DNA of 6,524 nucleotides from Candidatus Roizmanbacteria bacterium (GTDB lineage Bacteria > Patescibacteriota > Microgenomatia > UBA1406 > GWC2-37-13): contig JALWZV010000033.1 of NCBI GenBank assembly GCA_027002315.1, forward strand, positions 1 through 6,524, written 5' to 3'. Under the pieces are notes generated by a model. It worked only from the letters and a program-made list of their open reading frames with translations. It did no database searches and was not told where the DNA came from. Shown here piece after piece: positions 1 through 6,402 of the stretch (position 1 is its first letter; each line of letters starts with the position of its first letter). Made by a program: the position numbers and the translations under genes.

Positions 1-1016
1 CCCCTTCTCCAACCAAGGTATTTTTCATAAATATACGTTAAGTAGTATCTTGACGAAATAATATAATCCTGAGTTGGTAAGAACTCGCGGGTATGTGTTC
101 CAAAACCTTGTTTGAATAAACTAAGACCGCCCCAGTTTTTAGGATGCCTGTTTTTTTTGGAGACTCCCCAGAAATTGTAGTATGTACATTTACGCTTTAT
201 GCTCTCTCTAATAGCTGTCCACTGAATTAAGTATGGAACTGGCTCTTTTGTTCTTATAGAGGCTCCCTGATGGTAAAATCCGGAGTTTTTATTGAAAAGA
301 ATTAGAGCTCCTGCGGTGTAATGTTTTGCGTTGTGAGGCTTCCCCAGTATAAAGATAGCGTTGTTACTCTTTTTAAAGCAGTTAAACTCAGCCTCGATAT
401 ATTTTTTGGAGTATGGATGAAATTTCTCGCGCCTGCTTGTTTCTAAGTATAGCTTCCAGAAAGCGTTAATAGCAGAGTTATCTTTTCTAACCTCTATTTG
501 AACATTGTCACGAAGTCCTTTTCTTATCAAGTAGCGCGTTGTTTTTCTAAAGCTCATCAATATTTCATTCTCTGTTTTGTTTTTTAAATTAAGCAGACAG
601 GCGTTTTCAGAGTGGATATATATTGGAGCGGTCCTAAAACCTAAGTTGCTAAATATTTTTTGATTATCCGGTGTTTGTTCCCATGTAGTGGCTATTCTTA
701 TAAACCCAAAACCCTCTTTTTTAGCGAGATTTAAAAGATGATGTTTGATAGTTTTTAGAGCTTTTTGTTTTGATATCTCTGGATGTAATACCGGTCCATG
801 TGGGACGAATAAGAATCTACCTCTTCTAAGGTTAAGTTTCAGTGTTAAAAAAACTGCAACAAGCCTTTTGTTATTATAGATCCCAAACATATTTACATCA
901 TTTCCTAATCTTTCCTGAACCTCTTTCCATTCCCAATTTTGAAGAAATGAGAACAGTAGGTGCTTGTTAGTCAGTTTTTCCCACTCTTGTTTACTTTTAA
1001 TAGTTAATACGTGCAT
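1..1016 (-). CDS. FemX/FemAB-family aminoacyl transferase (peptidoglycan bridge type), 3' end cut by window edge
   Basis: I translated this by hand: 338 codons are open from an ATG at 1016 down to base 3, with no stop, so the C-terminus lies outside the window. Family traits are visible. An N-terminal segment FLQNWEW is at residues 24-30, VPHGPV at 71-76, and the basic helix SFRKTTRYLIRKGLR at 155-169 matches the conserved Lys/Arg stretch of Fem proteins. Residues 279-286 read YYNFWGVS (the family's yDfxG element) and FKQGFG is at 301-306. Fem enzymes have twin GNAT-like folds and move an amino acid from aminoacyl-tRNA onto a lipid-linked peptidoglycan precursor at the cytoplasmic membrane face; some relatives serve other acceptors. 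The visible length is already near that of a whole Fem protein, so little is missing. It overlaps the aminotransferase gene by 20 bp and has no clear ribosome binding site, so translational coupling is likely. The amino acid and the acceptor cannot be told from sequence. Confidence 0.85.
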   Translation of the reverse strand, partial: MHVLTIKSKQEWEKLTNKHLLFSFLQNWEWKEVQERLGNDVNMFGIYNNKRLVAVFLTLKLNLRRGRFLFVPHGPVLHPEISKQKALKTIKHHLLNLAKKEGFGFIRIATTWEQTPDNQKIFSNLGFRTAPIYIHSENACLLNLKNKTENEILMSFRKTTRYLIRKGLRDNVQIEVRKDNSAINAFWKLYLETSRREKFHPYSKKYIEAEFNCFKKSNNAIFILGKPHNAKHYTAGALILFNKNSGFYHQGASIRTKEPVPYLIQWTAIRESIKRKCTYYNFWGVSKKNRHPKNWGGLSLFKQGFGTHTREFLPTQDYIISSRYYLTYIYEKYLGWRR

Positions 1017-2232
1017 ATCTGTCAATAAATTTAATAACTTTTTTTGCATTTTCTATCTCAATATTAGTAGGTAGATTTATGATTTTTTTGCATATTTTTT
1101 CGGAGATAGGACAAAATCCTTTTACATACCCTAATTTATATTGGTTTAGGCCTTCTGGTGCTATAACTTGACTATACCATTTTCCTAAATATATAGAGCG
1201 TTGTGATCCCAGTCTCAACACCTCTTTTTTGTTTTGAACAAGTATGGGAAATCTTGAAAGTGGTTGTTTTTCATAGGTTTGTATAATTTCTTTATAGAGC
1301 TTTAGACTTGTGGAATAGTATCTAACGATACTAGTACGTTTGAGTTGAGTTTGTTTAAGTTTTTTTAACTGTGTGAGTAAAAGTTGTGCTAATACGTCTG
1401 GGTATTTTTTATTCATCCTCATATCGAACACTCCTCTTTTCTCCAATTTACTTACCTCGCGTGGAATCAAGTTTAATACATTAAACACCTTATGCAGGAA
1501 TTTTCCAATTGAAATTTTGTTGTAAAGAGCTTTATTAAGCACAGATACGCTTTTGTATAACAGAACTCTGAACATCCATAACCTTGATGGTTGTTTTAGT
1601 TTTATATAATTTGAGTGTATTTGAGTATATAAGTTATAATTCTTGGTGAGAATTGCTCCTCCAAAAACAGATGATAGAGCTTTGGAACGTCCAAAAGATA
1701 ATAATTTAATGGTGTTTTTTGTGTCCTCTTTAAAAAATTTAGTAGAAAAGCCGTGAGCTAAGTCCTCTATAACTATAATTTTTTTCCTACGGGCTAACTC
1801 TATAATTTCGTTTCTAAATCTTGGTATAAGGCCAAAACTATGCTGAAGAATAATAACTTTTATCTTTGAGTTAAGTTTGATTTTTAAATCTGATAAATCC
1901 ATGGAGTAAGTTTTAGTCTCAATATCGATATACATAGGATTTAGATTGTTATAGAGAACAGGTAAGACCACAGCCTCGCATGTAAATCCCGTTATCGCCA
2001 CCCCGTCATTTTTTTTTAATTTGAGACCTTTTAAGGTGTTATAAAGAGCTGATCTGCCTGTTAAAAATAACTGAATGTTATGTTTTGGAAAGAACTTCTT
2101 AAGTTGGTTTTTAACTTTTTGAGTATGTTTGCCTTTATACCACTCCCAGGGTTTAAGTATCAATTTTAGAGATTTAATAGCATCAGATCTATCTTCATTA
2201 ATCGAGTAATCAGCTGATATTAACACTTTCAT
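997..2232 (-). CDS. DegT/DnrJ/EryC1/StrS-family PLP-dependent aminotransferase
   Basis: This is a 411-residue fold-type I aminotransferase of the DegT (sugar aminotransferase/AHBA synthase) family, close to the usual length. Visible motifs, in order, are TGRSAL at 58-63 (cofactor phosphate loop), ITGFTCEAV at 80-88 (aromatic stacking on PLP, probably F83), and PMYIDIETKTYSMD at 99-112 (the P-x-fvDid-t segment). ILQHSFG is at 128-134, IEDLAHG at 155-161 (D157 pairs with the PLP ring nitrogen), and LLSFGRSKALSSVFGGAIL at 177-195 (K184 is the Schiff-base lysine). The C-terminal end NLPTNIEIENAKKVIKFI is typical. Family members normally transfer an amino group from glutamate or glutamine to a keto-sugar nucleotide. 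Odd point: the segment before the GG pair reads SVF where many relatives have GE. The ATG overlaps the stop of the Mur ligase gene as ATGA, with no ribosome binding site, so reinitiation is likely. In context, it probably supplies an amino-bearing building block for the adjacent envelope enzymes; this is inference. Confidence 0.9.
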   Translation of the reverse strand: MKVLISADYSINEDRSDAIKSLKLILKPWEWYKGKHTQKVKNQLKKFFPKHNIQLFLTGRSALYNTLKGLKLKKNDGVAITGFTCEAVVLPVLYNNLNPMYIDIETKTYSMDLSDLKIKLNSKIKVIILQHSFGLIPRFRNEIIELARRKKIIVIEDLAHGFSTKFFKEDTKNTIKLLSFGRSKALSSVFGGAILTKNYNLYTQIHSNYIKLKQPSRLWMFRVLLYKSVSVLNKALYNKISIGKFLHKVFNVLNLIPREVSKLEKRGVFDMRMNKKYPDVLAQLLLTQLKKLKQTQLKRTSIVRYYSTSLKLYKEIIQTYEKQPLSRFPILVQNKKEVLRLGSQRSIYLGKWYSQVIAPEGLNQYKLGYVKGFCPISEKICKKIINLPTNIEIENAKKVIKFIDRYARINY

Positions 2233-3671
2233 TTTATGATTTTATTAATAAACAAAGAGCTGAATCTTCCCTCTATTAACACAACCGAGTCATTGGTTAG
2301 GTCACTCAGTAACCTATTATAGAGCTCACCTTCTGTTTTTGCATAGATGATATTGGCCTCAATTTTTTGAAATAGCTCATCTGTTGTGTACATCCTTATA
2401 TTTTGTTTACGGATAATCTTAATAATCTGTTTATACGACCCTAGTTTCTCCTTTCCTAGCTCAATCAACCCCTTGGTGACAACTACTTTATGGGATTGTG
2501 GAAAACTGTGTAAAAAGTCCAGTGCACTTAGAAAGCCGTCGGGATTTGAGTTTAAGCTATCACTGATGATTAAAGATGAGTTTGGACCTTTATGCAAAGA
2601 TAACTTATTTGTCATCTGGTTTAATCTGGAGATTGCTTGTGTAATTGTATTTTTGTTTAATGATAAGTCTTTTGCCAAGCAGATAACAGGAAGTAGGTTA
2701 AGTACGTTGTGAGATCCTAATAAGATAGTTGTGATGTTGAACGTATCGTTATAACAGTGAACCTTAGCGTTTGTTTTCAGTGTTTTAGGGTTAAACTCTA
2801 TTTGTTTTATATAAGCTGATGTTTTATTATTTATTTTTTTCTTAGAAAAAAACACGATACGTGCCTTTATTGATTTAGCAATCTTCTTTGGTATTTCGAT
2901 GTTTTGATTAATATACAAAACTCCGTTTCTTGGTAAGGCTCTTGCTAGTTCCAGTTTTGTTTTGATAATATTTTCTTTAGTTTTGAAAAGAGCCAGGTGT
3001 TGGTTTCCTACAGCTGTTATTATTCCGTATTTTGGCTTTGTAATAGTGCATATTTCTTGTATCTCGCCTTTTCTGTATGCTCCCATCTCTGCAATGAAAA
3101 ACTTAGTTTCTTTTTTTAAATTGCTGAGTATGGAGATAGCAACTCCTATTTTTGTGTTGTAATTTTCATTCGTTTTTGCAGTTTTGTACTTAGATGATAG
3201 TACCGAACACAAAAATTCCTTGATGCTAGATTTTCCATAAGAGCCTGTTATACCAATAAACTCGACATGATATTTGTTTATCAGTCTACGGGCTTTCTTG
3301 ATAATAATGTTATTTTTAACTAATGAGAAGGGTTTTGTCAAAACCACAGCTAGACTGCTACTCAAAAAGGCTAACACAGGAGAGGTTAACACAAGCCCCA
3401 GTGTGAAAATTAGCCTATTGTAATAGTCTGATAGATAAATTAAAAGGAGCAAGAATATCAAGTGTATTATAAAGATAAGAACATTCCTTATAGATTTTTT
3501 TGGTAGTCTAAACTCATATTTTTTAAGTATCCCAAAAAATCCAAATTCGGATATGGATGCGATTATTCTATCAAACCTATATTCTTTGATCATATAAAAG
3601 TATGTAAAGAACACGGCGTTGTAACAATATGCAGCTATTAAAATAATTATCTCTATTCTGTTAATGTTCAT
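2229..3671 (-). CDS. Membrane-anchored MurF-like Mur ligase family protein
   Basis: This is an ATP-dependent amide ligase of 480 residues, counted from the ATG at 3671. The frame could also open at a TTG at 3683 (four more residues); I prefer the ATG, though neither has a ribosome binding site. Three hydrophobic segments (about 7-28, 64-80 and 87-111) fill the N-terminus, with a KEYRFDR motif at 29-35 after the first. The catalytic part follows: P-loop GITGSYGKSS at 140-149, TNENYNTKIG at 167-176, AEMGAYRKGEI at 194-204, GNQHL at 222-226, K239 in KTKLEL (probable carbamylated lysine), GSHNVLN at 319-325, DSLNSNPDG at 371-379 and KGLIELGKE at 400-408. The last two are most like MurF, which adds D-Ala-D-Ala to UDP-MurNAc-tripeptide. 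The membrane region sits where MurF has its UDP-sugar-binding domain, so the acceptor may be lipid-linked or unusual. The gene overlaps the hydrolase by 11 bp and the aminotransferase by 4 bp. It could instead be the organism's divergent MurF. Confidence 0.85.
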   Translation of the reverse strand: MNINRIEIIILIAAYCYNAVFFTYFYMIKEYRFDRIIASISEFGFFGILKKYEFRLPKKSIRNVLIFIIHLIFLLLLIYLSDYYNRLIFTLGLVLTSPVLAFLSSSLAVVLTKPFSLVKNNIIIKKARRLINKYHVEFIGITGSYGKSSIKEFLCSVLSSKYKTAKTNENYNTKIGVAISILSNLKKETKFFIAEMGAYRKGEIQEICTITKPKYGIITAVGNQHLALFKTKENIIKTKLELARALPRNGVLYINQNIEIPKKIAKSIKARIVFFSKKKINNKTSAYIKQIEFNPKTLKTNAKVHCYNDTFNITTILLGSHNVLNLLPVICLAKDLSLNKNTITQAISRLNQMTNKLSLHKGPNSSLIISDSLNSNPDGFLSALDFLHSFPQSHKVVVTKGLIELGKEKLGSYKQIIKIIRKQNIRMYTTDELFQKIEANIIYAKTEGELYNRLLSDLTNDSVVLIEGRFSSLFINKIIK

Positions 3672-4416
3672 ACTGCGAAACAAACTTTTTAATTTCTTGA
3701 GAGATTGGAGAGCCTTTTATTTTATGTATAAAATGACCTTGATCTTCAAATATAACCATTTTTAGGTTTTTTATCTTGTTTTTTAGCAAAAGACTATTGG
3801 AGATAGGAGTGTACTTGTCTTTATCTCCCCAAAACACTAAAGTTGACACTAGTATTTTGTCAAGGAGAAGACTTAGGTCTGTGTTGATAATTCTTTTAAA
3901 ATTAGATTGGAGTGATGGGTAAAGCATAAGCTCTGAGTCTGGAAACATAATTTTATACACGATCTTTTTAATACAGAATCCGATTTGAAAAGGTAAAAGA
4001 GAAAGCGCTTTATCAATAAGTCGTGTTGTTTTTTTTCTATTACTCTTTGCTCTTTTAAAGGAGGGAGAGATGAGTGTTAGTGTTTTTACATATTTTTGAT
4101 AATGAGAGGTTAAATATATTCCTAACGCTCCTCCAAACGAGTATCCTACATAATGAAACTTGTCTAGTTTTAAATTATCAGCGAGTTTAACTAAACAATT
4201 TGAGTACTCTTTAATCCCCCAGTTTTTTTCTGGAGCGTCGCTTTGGCCAAATCCTGGGAGATCGACAACCACTGTCAGAAAATGTTTGGAGAGCTCTTTT
4301 ACTATTTTTTCCATACTTTTTGATGAACCTCCCCAACCATGGACTAAAAAAATTACATCTCCCCTACCTTTTTTTTGGAAGAATGTTTTTTTGTTACATA
4401 TTGTTAAAAAGCTCAT
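3661..4416 (-). CDS. Alpha/beta hydrolase
   Basis: This 251-residue protein has the alpha/beta hydrolase fold at normal family length. The oxyanion-hole motif HGWGGS is at 26-31 and DLPGFGQSD at 52-60. The nucleophile elbow GYSFGG at 91-96 makes S93 the catalytic serine. WGDKD at 196-200 gives the probable acid D200, and GHFIH at 227-231 gives the catalytic H228, so the triad is complete. A cap region of about 65 residues (roughly 120-185) is basic and hydrophobic, which would suit an acyl or lipid-like substrate. There is no signal peptide, so it should act in the cytosol. The family covers esterases, thioesterases, lipases and C-C hydrolases, and the substrate cannot be read from sequence. 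It is the first gene of the four-gene minus-strand operon, which suggests an accessory hydrolysis or editing step in the same envelope pathway. The ATG directly follows a TATA-rich stretch with no ribosome binding site. Confidence 0.88.
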   Translation of the reverse strand: MSFLTICNKKTFFQKKGRGDVIFLVHGWGGSSKSMEKIVKELSKHFLTVVVDLPGFGQSDAPEKNWGIKEYSNCLVKLADNLKLDKFHYVGYSFGGALGIYLTSHYQKYVKTLTLISPSFKRAKSNRKKTTRLIDKALSLLPFQIGFCIKKIVYKIMFPDSELMLYPSLQSNFKRIINTDLSLLLDKILVSTLVFWGDKDKYTPISNSLLLKNKIKNLKMVIFEDQGHFIHKIKGSPISQEIKKFVSQYEH

Positions 4417-4420
4417 TATA

Positions 4421-4434
4421 AGTATATTTTACCA
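4421..4434 (-). promoter_or_regulatory. Probable promoter of the minus-strand operon (extended -10)
   Basis: Read on the minus strand, TGGTAAAAT fits an extended -10 (TGnTAnnnT) whose hexamer ends nine bases before the hydrolase ATG. A second hexamer, TATACT, lies only four bases before it. No good -35 is visible at the usual spacing, as is common with extended -10 promoters. If the extended -10 is used, transcription would start at or within a few bases of the ATG, giving a leaderless or nearly leaderless mRNA. This agrees with the lack of a ribosome binding site. Confidence 0.4.
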
Positions 4435-4491
4435 GGTTAAGAACGATTTATTTAGATTAAGGTAAGCTATGTTATTCCTATAGTTGTATAG

Positions 4492-4500
4492 TTATCCACA
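4492..4500 (+). promoter_or_regulatory. Perfect DnaA box
   Basis: TTATCCACA matches the strong DnaA-box consensus TTATNCACA exactly. It lies in the divergent intergenic region, 54 bases before the acyltransferase start and 76 before the hydrolase start. I see no other perfect copy in the window, so it does not mark an origin by itself. It could be a DnaA-controlled promoter site, a titration site, or chance in AT-rich DNA. Confidence 0.3.
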
Positions 4501-4525
4501 AAATTATTGCGTAGTTAACTAATTT

Positions 4526-4546
4526 TATAATATTTTTAGATATAAT
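4526..4546 (+). promoter_or_regulatory. Probable plsC-like gene promoter (two TATAAT boxes)
   Basis: Two perfect TATAAT hexamers lie at 4526-4531 and 4541-4546. The second ends seven bases before the ATG at 4554, so transcription from it would begin about at the start codon itself and give a leaderless mRNA. No ribosome binding site precedes the ATG (the bases are AAGCAAT). No convincing -35 is found: TTGCGT at 4507-4512 is 13 bases from the first box, and TTAACT at 4515-4520 is 20 bases from the second. Confidence 0.45.
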
Positions 4547-4553
4547 AAGCAAT

Positions 4554-5378
4554 ATGAAAGAAATCATGCAATCATGTGTCGACAGAGTTGTTGGAGAAGG
4601 TGTTTTTTGGTTAGGTGGTAAGTTAAAGCTCGATATTAAGGTTGAGAATAATGCTCAACTAGAAAAATATTTTGCAAATCTTAACGAACACTTAAAGTCA
4701 GGTTCATTGATAGTTGGTTTTAATCATCTCTCTATAGTTGATCCTCTTATTGTTTACTTGTTGCTTGAAAGAGGTTTGGGTGATAGTATGCAACGGTTTG
4801 TTATTCCTGCCTCAAGCAAGTTTTTTGATGGAAGAATGGGAAGGATTAGTGGATCAGTTTTGCGGTATATGCAGGAGAGAAAGAAAATTGAGGCTTTTCC
4901 TGTAGTTCAAGCATCTGATGATTCTGCTACCATGGATGCTGTTATAAATCTGCGTGCTTTAAGACCAATATTACAAGCTTTGGGTCAGCCCGGGGCTATT
5001 ATAGCGCTCTCACCTGAGGGGACAAGAAGCCGAACTGGTCAAATGATACAGGCTCAACCTGGAGCTGGTCTTTTTATAAGTCATTGTATAAAGAAGGAAA
5101 AAAATACTATGTTTGTTCCTGTTGGAATTATTGGCTCTGAAGGAGTAAATAAAGTGGATTCCAAGAGGTTTAATTTGCGGCATGAAACAGGCGTTGTGTT
5201 AGGTTGGCCTTTGGAGCTTAAATATTTATTAGAGCAGAAACAAAATCTATTTCCAGATGAGAGTGATGACAATAAGGCAATGACAGATGTTGCAATGCTT
5301 CATATAGCTCAATTATTGCCAGAACAGTATAGAGGTTACTACTCTGTTAGAAACTTTCCTCAATTTTTTAATAAGTAA
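4554..5378 (+). CDS. 1-acyl-sn-glycerol-3-phosphate acyltransferase (PlsC-type lysophospholipid acyltransferase)
   Basis: This 274-residue protein belongs to the PlsC/LPLAT family, which acylates lysophosphatidic acid to phosphatidic acid in phospholipid synthesis at the membrane face. The catalytic motif NHLSIVD is at 57-63, giving the H58-x4-D63 dyad. FFDGRMGRISG at 90-100 corresponds to motif II. SPEGTRSR at 153-160 is motif III, which binds the glycerol phosphate. VPVGIIG at 188-194 is motif IV. Length fits the family. There is no strong N-terminal membrane helix such as many PlsC proteins carry, so association with the membrane is probably peripheral, through the acyltransferase domain. 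An in-frame ATG at 4566 is a possible alternative start, but the promoter spacing favours 4554. The gene is transcribed away from the envelope operon and shares its promoter region. The exact acyl acceptor is uncertain, because close relatives use other lysolipids. Confidence 0.92.
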   Translation: MKEIMQSCVDRVVGEGVFWLGGKLKLDIKVENNAQLEKYFANLNEHLKSGSLIVGFNHLSIVDPLIVYLLLERGLGDSMQRFVIPASSKFFDGRMGRISGSVLRYMQERKKIEAFPVVQASDDSATMDAVINLRALRPILQALGQPGAIIALSPEGTRSRTGQMIQAQPGAGLFISHCIKKEKNTMFVPVGIIGSEGVNKVDSKRFNLRHETGVVLGWPLELKYLLEQKQNLFPDESDDNKAMTDVAMLHIAQLLPEQYRGYYSVRNFPQFFNK

Positions 5379-5491
5379 GCATAGTGTGATGTTACAAGAT
5401 AAGTATAATTGAACTATAGGACTATATACAAACAATCCTCTTTTTGTATTCAGATATAATCTCGATTTAGGCTTTTATGGCAGTTAACAAC

Positions 5492-5503
5492 AAACCATGG
5501 TTT
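5492..5503. repeat. 12-bp perfect palindrome
   Basis: AAACCATGGTTT is a perfect inverted repeat in the gap between the acyltransferase and the unknown gene, about 105 bases before that gene's first -10 box. Its size would fit a dimeric regulator's operator, but no regulator gene is in the window and chance is possible. Confidence 0.4.
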
Positions 5504-5514
5504 AAATTAGTTAA

Positions 5515-5530
5515 TTGATATATTGATATA
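5515..5530 (+). repeat. Tandem 8-bp repeat (TTGATATA x2)
   Basis: Two exact copies of TTGATATA stand head to tail, just downstream of the 12-bp palindrome. It may be a binding site or a simple AT-rich slippage repeat; the sequence does not decide. Confidence 0.4.
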
Positions 5531-5609
5531 TGGAAAAGTTGTTGTTCATTTAATTGCAAGCAAACACCTTAAGTTATTTATACAACCGTGATAGTGCTTT
5601 ATGGATATG

Positions 5610-5633
5610 TGCTATAATAATTTCAGTTATAAT
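5610..5633 (+). promoter_or_regulatory. Probable promoter of the 220-residue unknown gene
   Basis: TGCTATAAT at 5610-5618 is a perfect extended -10, and a second TATAAT lies at 5628-5633. Start sites from these would fall near 5625 and 5640, both before the ATG at 5649 and both after the ATG at 5601. This is the main reason for choosing 5649 as the start. No clear -35 is visible, and no ribosome binding site precedes 5649. Confidence 0.45.
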
Positions 5634-5648
5634 TTTTGTTTTTTAAGC

Positions 5649-6311
5649 ATGGATGATAGAGCACCTGAACAATTACAAACTGATGTTATGAAAGAAGCTA
5701 AAAAAGGTCTTTTACAAAGTGCTGAAGAAAGCTTGGATAGGTTGTCTGAAATGAAATATGACGGCTTTAAACGTGATTATAATGATATATTATTCTTAGG
5801 TGCAGATAGTATCAAAACAGTATTTGCTCAAATAAGTACAACGATGGGGTTAAACGATGGAGATGTGTATATAGAAGGGAGGAGTATCAGACTCAAGTTT
5901 GAATGGGATAAAAAGGGAGACAGGCTCACTATTTCACAGCTGAGATCTTTACCGGGAAGTAATGAAGGAGAAGAGAGAGAGCTTCGTAGTGGTACAATAA
6001 CCTTAAACAGCGACGGTTCTGTGAAGGTTAAAAACTGGTTATTTAGTTTAACAGAGCGCGGAGAGGAAAGATGGGAGAAAGGAGTATCATTAGATTACAA
6101 CTATCAGAAGGGTGGAGAGCAGAAAGGAGAACATATGAAAGTAGGACAGATGGAGGTTTTTAGTCATACTGTTAATGTTCCCACTGGATATACGGGAGAA
6201 CAAATGAATACACAAGAAAAAGAGGTCAGAAAGGCTTATTTGTTTGAAGGACAAGAGCACGGAATTGTTTTTAGAGAGAGTGAGGTATCACAGTCTCAAA
6301 TTTGGCCATGA
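5649..6311 (+). CDS. Hypothetical soluble protein, 220 residues
   Basis: I do not recognise this protein. The frame could open at 5601 (16 more residues), but that stretch is Asn-, Tyr- and Phe-rich, overlaps the probable promoter and looks non-coding; the ATG at 5649 begins MDDRAPEQLQ. The product is hydrophilic and charged, with no signal peptide or membrane helix. Residues about 5-35 look helical (Lys/Glu-rich, with MKEAKKGLLQSAEESLDRL at 14-32). The remainder alternates charged and hydrophobic residues as beta strands do, for example DGDVYIEGRSIRLKFEWD at 70-87, then SGTITLNSDGSVKVKNWLFS. A helix followed by a beta-rich domain is the most that can be said. It has its own promoter, lies 270 bases from the acyltransferase gene, and is followed by a probable mobile-element end, so it may be accessory DNA. 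Coding-type codon use and regular composition support a real gene. Confidence 0.72.
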   Translation: MDDRAPEQLQTDVMKEAKKGLLQSAEESLDRLSEMKYDGFKRDYNDILFLGADSIKTVFAQISTTMGLNDGDVYIEGRSIRLKFEWDKKGDRLTISQLRSLPGSNEGEERELRSGTITLNSDGSVKVKNWLFSLTERGEERWEKGVSLDYNYQKGGEQKGEHMKVGQMEVFSHTVNVPTGYTGEQMNTQEKEVRKAYLFEGQEHGIVFRESEVSQSQIWP

Positions 6312-6402
6312 TTGCATCTTTGTAAGAAAGTAGCTTATAAATCTTTAGTCAGTTTACACAAAAATCTGCCCTTAATGTTTTAAGTGAGTATAAATAATAA
6401 GC

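Larger units (their letters stand above)
5379..5648. other. 270-bp AT-rich intergenic region
   Basis: No credible gene is seen here. An ATG at 5601 is in frame with the next gene but lies upstream of its probable promoter, so I treat that stretch as non-coding. The region holds a lone TATAAT (5455-5460) without a partner -35, a 12-bp palindrome, an 8-bp tandem repeat, and the promoter boxes of the next gene. I found no convincing terminator hairpin after the acyltransferase stop. Confidence 0.6.

Noticed and set aside
2386..2712. Plus-strand open frame of 108 codons
   Set aside because: It lies wholly opposite the conserved C-terminal part of the Mur ligase, and its translation shows no family motif.
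4160..4465. Plus-strand open frame of 101 codons
   Set aside because: It lies opposite the hydrolase N-terminus, including its oxyanion motif, and covers that operon's promoter; it is a shadow frame.
5081..5272. Minus-strand open frame of 63 codons
   Set aside because: It lies opposite the acyltransferase coding region and its composition reads as an antisense shadow.
5419..5445. Possible terminator after the acyltransferase (AGGA...TCCT followed by CTTTTTG)
   Set aside because: The stem is only four pairs with a 14-base loop, too weak for an intrinsic terminator.
4515..5514. Eleven-base match TTAACTAATTT at 4515-4525, and inverted at 5504-5514
   Set aside because: It lies in two AT-rich gaps where a match of this length can arise by chance, and it has no dyad symmetry to suggest a shared operator.
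6332..6402. Inverted repeat AGCTTAT / ATAAGCT
   Set aside because: The arms are seven bases and nearly 60 bases apart, with no T-run, so it is not a terminator and is probably chance.
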